A stretch of 64,000 nt of DNA from Puccinia triticina. Taxonomy: Eukaryota; Basidiomycota; Pucciniomycetes; Pucciniales; Pucciniaceae. Location: NCBI RefSeq assembly GCF_026914185.1, contig NC_070568.1:1880001-1944000 (forward strand), in the 5' to 3' direction. Of the stretch, positions 40,228-50,579 are shown one piece after another. A program made the position numbers and the translations under genes. A model generated the notes under the pieces. It was not told where the DNA came from. It saw only the letters and a program-made list of their open reading frames with translations, and made no database searches. Each line of letters starts with the position of its first letter. Positions within the stretch are counted from its first letter, which is position 1.

Positions 40228-42490
40228 GCACTATTCATTGTGCCAGGGCACTATTCCAAGTGCCAGAGGCACTATTCAATGAAAAGTGTAGTTGAATAGT
40301 GCTCCGGCACTATTCAGTGTGCCGGGGCACTATTCAGTGTGCCGGGGCATTATTCAGTGTGCCGGGGCACTATTCAGTGTGCCGGGGCACTATTCAGTGT
40401 GCCGGGGCACTATTCAGTGTGCCGGGGAACTATTCAGTGTACCGGGGCACTATTCAGTGTGCCGGGGCACTATTCATAGTGCCTTTGGCACTATTCACGG
40501 TGCCTGGGCACTATTCATAGTGCCTTTGGCACTATTCAGGGTGCCTGGGCACTATTCATAGTGCCTTTGGCACTATTCAGGGTGCCTGGGCACTATTCAT
40601 AGTGCCTTTGGCACTATTCATAGTGCCTTTGGCACTATTCATAGTGCCTTTGGCACTATTCAGGGTGCCTGGGCACTATTCATAGTGCCTTTGGCACTAT
40701 TCAGGGTGCCTGGGCACTATTCATAGTGCCTTTGGCACTATTCAGGGTGCCTGGGCACTATTCATAGTGCCTTTGGCACTATTCAGGGTGCCTGGGCACT
40801 ATTCATAGTGCCTTTGGCACTATTCAGGGTGCCTGGGCACTATTCATAGTGCCTTTGGCACTATTCAGGGTGCCTGGGCACTATTCATAGTGCCTTTGGC
40901 ACTATTCAGGGTGCCTGGGCACTATTCATAGTGCCTTTGGCACTATTCAGGGTGCCTGGGCACTATTCATAGTGCCTTTGGCACTATTCAGGGTGCCTGG
41001 GCACTATTCATAGTGCCTTTGGCACTATTCAGGGTGCCTGGGCACTATTCATAGTGCCTTTGGCACTATTCAGGGTGCCTGGGCACTATTCATAGTGCCT
41101 TTGGCACTATTCAGGGTGCCTGGGCACTATTCATAGTGCCTTTGGCACTATTCAGGGTGCCTGGGCACTATTCATAGTGCCTTTGGCACTATTCAGGGTG
41201 CCTGGGCACTATTCATAGTGCCTTTGGCACTATTCAGGGTGCCTGGGCACTATTCATAGTGCCTTTGGCACTATTCAGGGTGCCTGGGCACTATTCATAG
41301 TGCCTTTGGCACTATTCAGGGTGCCTGGGCACTATTCATAGTGCCTTTGGCACTATTCAGGGTGCCTGGGCACTATTCATAGTGCCTTTGGCACTATTCA
41401 GGGTGCCTGGGCACTATTCATAGTGCCTTTGGCACTATTCAGGGTGCCTGGGCACTATTCATAGTGCCTTTGGCACTATTCAGGGTGCCTGGGCACTATT
41501 CATAGTGCCTTTGGCACTATTCAGGGTGCCTGGGCACTATTCATAGTGCCTTTGGCACTATTCAGGGTGCCTGGGCACTATTCATAGTGCCTTTGGCACT
41601 ATTCAGGGTGCCTGGGCACTATTCATAGTGCCTTTGGCACTATTCAGGGTGCCTGGGCACTATTCATAGTGCCTTTGGCACTATTCAGGGTGCCTGGGCA
41701 CTATTCATAGTGCCTTTGGCACTATTCAGGGTGCCTGGGCACTATTCATAGTGCCTTTGGCACTATTCAGGGTGCCTGGGCACTATTCATAGTGCCTTTG
41801 GCACTATTCAGGGTGCCTGGGCACTATTCATAGTGCCTTTGGCACTATTCAGGGTGCCTGGGCACTATTCATAGTGCCTTTGGCACTATTCAGGGTGCCT
41901 GGGCACTATTCATAGTGCCTTTGGCACTATTCAGGGTGCCTGGGCACTATTCATAGTGCCTTTGGCACTATTCAGGGTGCCTGGGCACTATTCATAGTGC
42001 CTTTGGCACTATTCATAGTGCCTTTGGCACTATTCATAGTGCCAAAGGCACTATTCATAGTGCCTTTGGCACTATTCATAGTGCCTTTGGCACTATTCAT
42101 AGTGCCTTTGGCACTATTCATAGTGCCTTTGGCACTATTCATAGTGCCTTTGGCACTATTCATAGTGCCTTTGGCACTATTCATAGTGCCTTTGGCACTA
42201 TTCATAGTGCCTTTGGCACTATTCATAGTGCCTTTGGCACTATTCATAGTGCCTTTGGCACTATTCATAGTGCCTTTGGCACTATTCAGGGTGCCTGGGC
42301 ACTATTCATAGTGCCTTTGGCACTATTCATAGTGCCTTTGGCACTATTCATAGTGCCTTTGGCACTATTCATAGTGCCTTTGGCACTATGAATAGTGCCA
42401 AAGGCACTATTCATAGTGCCTTTGGCACTATTCATAGTGCCTTTGGCACTATTCAGGGTGCCTTTGGCACTATTCAGGGTGCCTTTGGCA
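40228..42490. repeat. Dyad-symmetric satellite inside the CACTA-like element
   Basis: Three zones: 20-bp units GTGCCGGGGCACTATTCAGT (about 40,310-40,480); about 35 copies of a 41-bp unit in which GTGCCTGGGCACTATTCATA and GTGCCTTTGGCACTATTCAGG alternate (about 40,480-41,990); and 21-bp units GTGCCTTTGGCACTATTCATA (about 41,990-42,490). Each monomer is a dyad: GTGCC-nnn-GGCAC, extended by TGAATA/TATTCA. No CRISPR-like unique spacers. The array replaces the point where the two arms would meet. Confidence 0.95.
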
Positions 42491-43747
42491 CTCCTGTCTG
42501 GCTGTCCAGTGCGCAACCTCCACACCCATGTCCAAGATCTCGCGCGGCGTTGGAGATAGGCGTCTAGTCGGTGCGCGGCCTTGTTGGGCGTCCAGGGTTT
42601 GATGGCGGGCGGGGAAGGCGGGGAGGGGGCAGCCAGGAAAACGGCGGTCATGCACGGGCACCGCGTAGATCCTTCGGAGGCTTCAGAAGCCGAGCAGCTC
42701 AAGGGCGTCGAACAGGGACTCCAGGTCTGGTTCCACAAGACATGCGCCTGCGAAATCTGCAGGCTACACAGATGGTCAGTGGTCAGTGGCGCGGGAGGGG
42801 GCTTCATCGATGGAGGCACTGAACTAGAGGGATCTTGGCCGCGAGCATGAGGGCCGCACGGGGCGCATGATTCTTGTCCTCTGATACCGGATGGTTGAGT
42901 GCATCCTTAGGTGCATGGGTGTTCTCAAGCCAATTAACAAGCGCGGTGCGGGGCGCGGGCGCTTGTTGGAGCTGGCGAAGAGGCCGACAAAGTGTTGCCA
43001 GAGCGGCCGTCGGCTCTGGACTCGCTGAGACACAGGCAGGTCTATGTATGGGCAGCCGCACGATTTTTTTGGCGGCGGAAGAAGAGCAGCCGGGTGTGTG
43101 GGGTGGGAGGCAAGTCCGTCCGGATAGCCGTGCATGGCGGGAGACCGGAGTATGAAGTTCCTGTGCGCGAATAGTCCCAGTTAGCAGATCCATTAGAGAG
43201 ACGCGGAAAATTCAAGGAGGGAGGCCCCGGGGTAATTTGAGTGTTTTGCCTTATGGACCTGGTGTGATCCCACTTTGAGATTGCGCCGCGGCCTCTGACC
43301 GAGATTGCATTGGCAGAAATTGATATTTTATCGACCGGGAGCGGGTTTGCATCGAGCAAAAGCGATATCGGGTCGAGCAAGGGCGAGGTTGCATCGTGCC
43401 AGCCCGGTGGAATCTCGCGAAAGCGGCATCACGCGATATTGAGTCGATCGTAGCGTCGCAGATGGTCAATACAATGTGGCTTGGGGCCGACGTTGAGTCG
43501 GGGGGCCTTTGGGTCGGTTTACAACCTGGGCAACACAACATCAACCGGGGGTTGCGTCGGTGGGGTGTCTGCCAATCTTACATCACCCACCGGCCTTTTC
43601 AGATCGGACCACAGCGATGTAACATCTGCCATCGCCGATTTAACATCACAAGACAGTTACGTCGGACTCTTGCACCGATGTAACATCGGTTCAAAACATC
43701 TGACGTAAGCGCGGATGCAGCCATCCGATACAATTGTATTGGCAGTG

Positions 43748-43946
43748 AATCGGGAGGGCTGAACCCCTCCAGCGTCTCGAGAACGTCCAGCAGCTCGTCA
43801 GTCGCGAGGAACAGCCGGATTTGCTTGGCCATGTCCAGCTCGGTAGCATTGTCCAAACCGGCCACCATCTCGTAGGTTTTGATGAACCTCTCGACCTTGG
43901 TTCCATCGAAGCACAGCCGCTTGTTCGGCGATTTGATCTTAACCAT
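43748..43946 (-). pseudogene. Gypsy gag, N-terminal piece
   Basis: Starts at ATG 43,946 with MVKIKSPNKRLCFDGTKVER, continues with FIKTYEMVAGLDNATELDMA and reaches LEGFSPPD at the CACTA-like insertion. This is a plausible gag start: FDGTKVERFI-like segments open many fungal gypsy gag proteins. It lies downstream of the primer-binding site, with a MITE in between. Confidence 0.75.
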
Positions 43947-44036
43947 CGCGGCGGATTCTAGAAGGAAAATTGACGGACGACGGGGTGCGGCTCACAGCGT
44001 GGCAAAGTAATGCTTTTGACGTGTGTAGAGAACCCT

Positions 44037-45253
44037 GCACCAGGAAAAAAAAATAGTCACTTGATGACAAGTGACATCATGCCAGCTCCAGCGGGCTACC
44101 CACCATCTACCCACCATCTACCCATCATCTACCCACCATCTACCCACCACCTAACCAGTTTAAGAATTTCCACAGGAGATCCTCAGTTTTTGCTGGGCAC
44201 CACTGATCCCCATTTCTGGTCAGCTGATACTCAGCTTTAGCTCCCAGCTTATGCTCAGCTTTGGTGCCCAGCTCATGCTCAGCTTTGTTGCCCAGATCAG
44301 AACCAGTCCTGGCCCAGCTTATTTTCAGCTTTATTCCAGTCATGGCTCAGCTTAGACTCAGATTAGGACTATAATTGGCCCAGCCAATGCTCAGCTTTGG
44401 ACCAGTATTGGCTCAGCTGATTTTCAGCTTTGGATAAATCTCGGCCCAGCCAATGCTCAGATTCTGAGTCTGACCACTCCTGTAACAGCTTATGCTCATC
44501 TGTGGACCAGCCTTGGCTCAGCTGATGCTCAGCTGTGGACCAACCTTGGCTAAGACAATGCTCAGCTGTGGACCAGCCTTGGCTCAGCTGATGCTCAGCT
44601 GTGGACCAGCCTTGGCTCAGCTGATGCTCAGCTGTGGACCAGCCTTGGCTCAGCAGATGCTCAGCTGGGGAACAGCCTTGGCTCAGGTGATATTAATCTT
44701 TTGAATAGTCTCAAAAAATCTGATACTCAGCTTTGTAACAGCCTTGGCTCAGCCAATGCTTAGCTTTGTACCAGCATTGGCTCAGCTGATGCTCAGCTTT
44801 TGAAATATTTTGGCCCAGCTGGTGTTAATCTTTGAAACAGTATTGTCCCAGCTGATCCTAAGCTCTGCACAAGCCTTTCCCAAGATGATGCTCAGCTTTG
44901 GACCATTGTTGGCTAAGCTGATGCTCAGATTTGGAATATTCTTGGTCCAGCTGACACTTGGATTTGTTTCAGGCTTGGAATATCCAATGCTCAGCTGTGG
45001 CCCAGGCTCAGCCAATGCTCAGCTTTGGCCCAGGCTCAGTCAATGCCTACTGCTCAGCTTATGATGAGCATCAGCTGTTCCTGGGAAAAAATTTGGATCA
45101 GCTGACTGTGCCACATTGAGTGCTCTGGTGCAGTCCTGCAAGCTCTACAAGTGCTGGTGCAGCAGACTTGGAGCAGCGCTGGAGTATCTCTGGAGCAGAA
45201 ACCAAAGCTGCATCATGTCACTTGCCATCAAGTGACTATTTTTTTTTTCCTGG
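44037..45253. mobile_element. MITE-like inverted-repeat element carrying a minisatellite
   Basis: The ends are inverted copies: CACCAGGAAAAAAAAATAGT at the left (44,037) and its reverse complement at about 45,227-45,253, continuing with a match through CACTTGATGxCAAGTGACAT (about 45 bp in all). The terminal region also contains an internal hairpin, CACTTGATG-CAAGTG. A target duplication could not be defined. It sits in the gypsy leader between primer-binding site and gag. Confidence 0.7.
44160..45060. repeat. 33-bp minisatellite
   Basis: About 27 degenerate copies of a 33-bp unit built on CAGCTGATGCTCAGCTGTGG and ACCAGCCTTGGCT. It is cleanest at 44,510-44,690, where it translates with an 11-residue period (CGPALAQLMLS). 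CAGCTG and CTCAGCTGATGCTCAGC give each unit local dyad symmetry. An artefactual open frame results. Confidence 0.85.
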
Positions 45254-45540
45254 TGGGAGGTGCACTATGGAGTGGACTTACTTCTATCTCTACTGTGCCC
45301 CGCCGCTGAACCCCTTTAAAAAAAGAAATGACCAAAGAAATGACCAAGTCCTCAAACGTCTTGATCCTGAAACGTGGACTATACCACTTTGAAACGAGCC
45401 AAACAACGATATGGTTGGATGGATCTTGAGAGTTCCGGAGCAAAAAGAAGCAAGCTTCCTTCAGCTGGGATTCCAAATTCGGACAAATGATAGTAAAAAA
45501 TAAAAAAAGTGTAACCGCCAAGCGCCTCAAAACCACAGTC

Positions 45541-45590
45541 CGAGACTGTAAATCTTGAGGTCACTGGTTCGATCCCGGCTCGGGGGACCA
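45541..45590 (-). other. Primer-binding site of the gypsy element with about 50 nt of tRNA-Tyr
   Basis: Two bases inside the 5' LTR, the plus strand reads as the 3' part of tRNA-Tyr(GTA): GACTGTAAATC anticodon arm, variable loop, GGTTCGATCCC T-arm and CGGGGGACCA ending in CCA. Nuclear tRNA genes do not encode CCA, and no tRNA 5' half precedes it, so this is a primer-binding site and not a tRNA gene. The element strand is complementary to the tRNA 3' end over 18 nt (45,573-45,590) as usual, but the match continues through the anticodon. Confidence 0.8.
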
Positions 45591-45592
45591 AA

Positions 45593-46373
45593 TGTGGAGC
45601 TCCGTCTGGTGCTAGGCCGGCGGCAGCGCTGGGAGGGGATAGGTGTTGCGTAGACTGCCCTCACGGATGGTCCAAAAGATGAGTCGTTGGGATTTGAGTT
45701 GATAGCTGTTGGTGAAGTGGTTTTGAAGTTGTTTGCCGGGGTTTGGATCCTCAGCGGCGGTTTTTTTTGATGGGAGAAGATTCTGAATGGGTGATTGGAC
45801 TCTTGGATTTGGACTCGTGGGACTCAGAAAAAAAGGATTCTTGAAATTTTGATAACCCCCTGACTTGGATCAGAACAGGTGCTATGGCCTCCTATCCTCC
45901 AAGTTCGCCGGGAACTTGGATTCCTGAAGGCCTGTCACAAGGATGTCGTCATCTCCTCGTGCGCCATGCGCGCGCACTACACAAGAAAACAAGAAAAGAA
46001 AGAAAAGAAGGCAGAACAACACCAAAACAAAGCTCAGAAGAAAGAACCAACAATGAAACTGAAGAAGATCTGAGAGAGAAAGAAGAAAAAAAAAAAGAAG
46101 GGAAGAAGAAAAACAAGAAAGAAAGCCACAATCTAAGAGATGAAAGAGAAAAGAGCAGGGGAAACAAGATCAGACAACAAACAAAAGAAAAGCAGAAATA
46201 AACCCACAGAAAAATCTGTGTTAGGACCAAGAAAGAGAAAAGATGAAAAGGGGAAGGGATGGGAAGTAAGAATGAGAGGAGAGTGGGGAAAAGGGAGAAA
46301 GAGGATCTCAGAGAATCTTGAGGGCTGATCTTGAAGATTGAACCTGAAGCTGACTACCATTTTGACCACCACA
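45593..46373 (-). repeat. 5' LTR of the gypsy element
   Basis: About 781 bp, same orientation and almost the same sequence as 20,761-21,544, with several substitutions and a 20-odd-base indel near 46,035. It ends at the CCGG target copy (46,374-46,377). Confidence 0.9.
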
Positions 46374-47620
46374 CCGGAAGGCACCCAGCGTGTCTTACAA
46401 CAACCTGATGTGGGTCCTGACGCCACTTGGCCTTGGACCCCCTGTCCCCTATCACCGTGATGCCAAGCTGGACTCCGGGTCAAGCTGGCGTCATGTAACG
46501 CCCAGCTGGCGCCTGTACAGCCCCCGCGCCCTCATGGCGCCCCAGCTTTGCCCAATTTGTCCAGGTGTGTAGGTTACATCCATATGAAGTTGATGCCGTG
46601 CGGGTCAAAGATGCATCAGCAGCGTGGTGGTGGCATCGTCGCCAAGGATATGTACATACAGCATGCAGGGCCAAGTCAAGGAAGCCAATGCAAGCTTGCT
46701 GGGGGAACTGGAACGTGTATAAAAAGAGGTGCCCTTGAGTTTGGATAATCTCCAGGGCGTCCTCTGCCGCTGTACTTCCAGCGTGTGGTTTGTCCTCACC
46801 CCCTCCGCTGTTGCACTTGCACAGTTTGAGGGGCTAAACTCGTTGGCCCCCCTTTGCATAATGCCTTCGATGCAGCGCGCTGGGGGTCATCCTCTCACTG
46901 TTTTTTAACCCTGCTAGACAGGGATAGACAGTGGGCCAGGGTGCATCAGCTTGCTGATGTTAGGTGGCTGGTTGCAGGCTATGGTTGTATTTCACTGCAA
47001 AAAAAACTATGTCAACTGCATGCAGTTGACATGCAGGGAGTTCAATTCTGACTCTAACTTGAACTCAGGTTGTGGCTCTGGGTAGTGGTACAACCTGCCC
47101 CTTGCATCACGATGCCAAGACACATACATATGTACATATGGCCCTGAGCTTCGAGGCCAATGCTCAACCAGCGGCGGATCCTCAACCTCCCTGAGCCTTG
47201 TGATGTATCAGGCAGCTGAGGAGCTCCCATTGAGTCCCTCAACGGCCACTGGTCATTTCGAGTCGGCTACACTTTTGATGACCAGCACTGGTCAATTGGG
47301 GGTGACTTGATAGCTGGATCTGCAGAGACGGACACAGTTTCTGTTAGAGTGAATCATGCACTTATGCAAAAGCTAGAATAGAAACATGTACTTCAGGCAC
47401 CTACAGTTCCGGCACTCTCTTGCCCGGGCTCCTCTTTGACAGCTTCTGATTCTGTAGTATGAGGGATCCCAGGTGCAGGCGGAGGGATCCTGCCACCTGT
47501 CAATGATGGTGGGCAGGACACCCTTGATGTTGAATTGATTCAAATGGGAGGGCCGGGCTCCGGGATGATGCGCTATCCCCTCGGATCCCACATGCAGCTG
47601 CAGCGGGGGCGGCTGGCGCA
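46374..47620. other. Sequence right of the gypsy element, no gene recognised
   Basis: Mixed GC-rich (46,374-46,560) and ordinary sequence. It has short palindromic tracts (for example TACATATGTACATATG near 47,124). A weak tRNA-like B-box signal near 47,055 on the minus strand hints at a SINE remnant. Nothing coding was recognised. Confidence 0.4.
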
Positions 47621-50126
47621 ATGGAGGGAGCCAGCCAGCTGTTGGTCCAGAACCTCAGCGCCAATCTGTCCGACGACAAGGTCATCAAAACATTCAGGAT
47701 CTATCTCTCCCGACAGGACCTTAGGAAGATGACAAAACGATCCGACCGCGATGCGCTCAACTATTGGTTCCCTTAAGTCCATCTCTCCCCCACTTTCCCC
47801 CATCCAAAAGCTGCGGACAGCTTCGCTTACTTCAGTCTTTTTTGTTTTGGTCCTCTTCTGACACCCGATTGTCAGGCGCATTTCCAAGATATTCCAGACT
47901 CTCCGTTCTCTCCTTTGTATCAATATTGGCGGGTTGGATTCGGTGATCAGCCTAAGCTTCACGTATTTGCTCTTGTACAACAAGCCGGCCGAGCCAGCCA
48001 AATAACCCAGGATTTGCTCGCAATATTGGTGCTCAAACAGCGTGGCTTGGATCAACACCACCCAAGCAGTAGCACCGCCACCCATCCTCTTTCAAGTATC
48101 AGAAGCAGCAATCCAGCCCGCAGCTACCCACCATACCGGCTCCGTCAGATTTCTACCTGCCGATGTCCGCTTGGCCACCAACTTCTTCCACATCCTCACT
48201 CATCCTCAGGCTATCGTCAACCAGCAAGTCGCCGCCATCATCTCGCTTCCGCCCACTCTGCTTGCCAAGCTGGCCCGGACTCCAGACATTGATGTCCAGC
48301 AATGGAACATCGAGCAGGAACACTGCCTCGAAATCTTCCTTGTCATGGCCCTCTCCGCCCCGAAACCATCCCCCTTGCCTTGCTGTCCAGTAGTCCCCGC
48401 AATCTCCTCGACTACAATTGGATCAATGACCGATTCGATTTGGAGAGGACTTGCGACAAAAGAGGACTACTGATGATCAACGAACTCAAAAGATGCTTCA
48501 TGGCCGACCGACTAGTACCTTCTTATCGTAATCTGATTGCAATGGCTGTCATCGAAGTCAGTGCAACTTTAGTCCTTTTCTGTTTGATCCGCAGCTAACT
48601 TCGCTAATTGGCTCTTGACTTATAGGCCAAATTAAAAATAATGTACGCAGGTTTCTTGCCGGTTGATCTAATATTCTTTTTGCTGTGCGCAAGGTGCGTG
48701 AAAATCTTGTTTTTTTTTATGATCTTCAGAGTTGCCTTCGATGATGCTAATACAACTTGCAACACTTCATCTTGAAAAAACAAGGCCCGGAAATTATCTC
48801 CCACTGTGGATACTAGCATTTGATTGTCTTCTCCTGCTGAAAGGATTTCAAGAGGCTATCATTCGATACATGTTCTTAGTTTTACGTGATGATCCATCTC
48901 TGCTGCTTCGCCGGCGGTTGGCAATGGGTTTAGTCCAGTGCTTACCGATTTTAGTTTTGCTGGAAGAAATTGGTATGTAACCCTCTGACCACAACTTCTC
49001 AGTGATCGACGAAAGTCACCCGTTCAATAGCCTAAAGTTCAATCACAAGACCGTCACAAAGCATCTGAGAGCCGAAGTTGGTCGTGCATTAATTCTGAGA
49101 GAATGTATCATGTCTGTTATGTTGTAAGTGTTCCACCCCTTCCCTCTCTGTCCGTTATCGGGTTCTCACCCATTCGTTGTCTTCACATTTTAGAGACCCC
49201 GCCGTAGACACGGACGTGCAAACTTGTCTGTTGAAAATATCAGAGATCCTCTTCAAACCTTCGGATGAATCTGTGCCCGTTCGGATTCCCGAAGAAAAGC
49301 GACCCAAATCAGAAGCTCCGATGCCTGTTTCTACAAAAATTTGGATTCATGCTCCCTCAGCTCCCGCTATTGAACCGGCACAATCTGCAGGTTTGGTTTT
49401 TTTTTTTGTCTCTTGGTTTGTCAAGTCCACCACGTTCTTTTTGACTTCACTAAGGCGCTCTTCTATGTGCCTATCAGCTCCCCTGCCGAAGATAATTTTG
49501 AAAGATCATCAGCATCATTTGACAAATGATACCGACCCGGGGGCCTCCTCACCCCCAGCCCCATCGGCACCAGATGTACCGTCGAAGCTAGCCGCGGCCT
49601 CAATAAGGAAACCAAAACCTCCACCCAAACCCGAAAAGTTCCAGGCTAGTGGCATGTCGATTCCCGATAATAAGATGTGCCATTTATTACTCTCTAAGTG
49701 TCGAACTTCGTATGTGGCTGCCGGGATCTGATGATGCTTGATGTTATTATTAGTGTTGAGCTGTTTAATGAGCCAGTCGACCCGGTCAAATACCAAATCC
49801 CGACTTACTGCGCGGTGATTGGAGGCCAACAGAGCGCGCGAGATCTGGGGACGATCAAAGCGAACCTGGTCGCGGACCGATACAACAGCATCGGCGAGTT
49901 CGAGGCGGACGTGCGGCTAATGCTGAAGAACTGCTTCACGTTCAATGCGCCGACTACCCCGGTGAAGGTGATCGGACGGGACCTCGAGAAGGCCTTCGAC
50001 ATCGCTATGGTCAAGGTTTGCAAAGACGCCGGGTTGCCCCCTACCGCTGGATCATCATCCACCCCTGGAGACAAACGCAAGGGCGTCGAGCCCTCCGCGT
50101 CTTCGAAAAGATCTCGCGTCGGGTGA
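47621..50126 (+). CDS. TFIID subunit 2 (TAF2)-like gene remnant with C-terminal bromodomain
   Basis: Several plus-strand segments joined by GT-AG introns. ELKRCFMADRLVPSYRNLIA ends at a donor (48,557) and continues after TATAG with AKLKIMYAGFLPVDLIFFLL (48,626). Then come LPLWILAFDCLLLLKGFQEA and DDPSLLLRRRLAMGLVQCLP, which resemble the helical repeats of TAF2. After 49,000 come KTVTKHLRAEVGRALILREC, an intron, VDTDVQTCLLKISEILF, an intron, a Pro-rich linker, and an intron joining CRTS/VELFNEPVDPVKYQIP. The last 120 residues are a bromodomain (DLGTIKANLV, EFEADVRLMLKNCFTFN with the acetyl-lysine-binding Asn). The first frame at 47,621 and the segment at 48,077-48,390 are assigned to it only by position. 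Frames upstream of 48,800 do not join cleanly, so decay is likely. Family assignment is moderate; the bromodomain is firm. Confidence 0.5.
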
Positions 50127-50520
50127 TTCAATAACTAACTTTTGCTTGTATGCTTGAACTCGAATCTTGAAATCATGTATCCAAAAAAAAACCACCCTCC
50201 CCTCCCGGATCTGCCACTCTCTTCATTTATTGTCCAACATAGCAGGTCAAAGAATATCATGATTACTTGTGCCTTCTTGTTAATTCTCCATTTACTCTCC
50301 TTCCCAATTTTCTATATTTCTGCAAACACTTGACAAAAGAAACCCGATCTTGTTCTCCATGATCTTCTAATGAATAGTATACATGTACAATGTATTTTTT
50401 CTTCTCCTTTTTTGGGTGGTCTTGTGTGTGTATCTGAAGTTCTTTTGGCTTTTTGTGCAACATGTTCAGGCCCCATCTAGAGAGGGGAGGGGTTTTCCTC
50501 AGGGGGAGGGGATGATTTGC
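50127..50520. other. 3' flank of the bromodomain gene, no gene recognised
   Basis: Non-coding, T-rich. Ends in a G-rich stretch just before an isolated GGCACTATTCACTGTGGCAA at about 50,526, a single unit resembling the satellite monomers. Confidence 0.4.
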
Positions 50521-50579
50521 GCTGAGGCACTATTCACTGTGGCAAGGCATCCCACTGTACCTTTTTTTTCTGGGTCAGG

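Larger units (their letters stand above)
36880..43747. mobile_element. CACTA-like long-inverted-repeat element inserted in gypsy gag
   Basis: 6,868 bp with inverted termini CACTGCCAATA..TATCGG, flanked by AAT (36,877-36,879) and AAT (43,748-43,750). Removing the element and one AAT fuses gag as SPPD/WPKLK, in frame. CACTG ends and a 3-bp duplication fit the CACTA (EnSpm) superfamily. Homology between the arms extends far inside: 36,880-37,470 with 43,150-43,747, and 38,160-38,800 with 42,490-43,150; a block at about 37,480-38,150 exists only on the left. Subterminal GATGTTACAT-type motifs repeat. No transposase is inside; the centre holds non-coding DNA and a satellite. Confidence 0.85.
20761..46373 (-). 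mobile_element. Composite Ty3/gypsy LTR retrotransposon, 25.6 kb with nested insertions
   Basis: One gypsy insertion read on the minus strand: 5' LTR (46,373-45,593), tRNA primer-binding site, gag, protease, reverse transcriptase, RNase H, integrase, polypurine tract, 3' LTR (21,544-20,761). CCGG flanks both outer ends (20,757-20,760 and 46,374-46,377), extended to ACCGG if the terminal A of the right LTR is shared. The coding parts occur in order but are separated by at least five later insertions. The two LTRs differ at roughly one base in twenty plus small indels (read by eye), so the element is not young. Frameshifts and stops make it non-autonomous now. Confidence 0.9.

Noticed and set aside
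40228..42490. CRISPR array
   Set aside because: Repeats are contiguous without unique spacers, and the context is a eukaryotic transposon.
42286..42819. 177-codon minus-strand protein
   Set aside because: Joins the end of a decayed arm sequence to satellite repeat; not a real gene.
44492..44704. 70-codon frame with an 11-residue repeat
   Set aside because: Translation of the 33-bp minisatellite.
45541..45590. Nuclear tRNA-Tyr gene
   Set aside because: Encodes CCA, lacks a 5' half and lies two bases from an LTR end; it is a primer-binding site.
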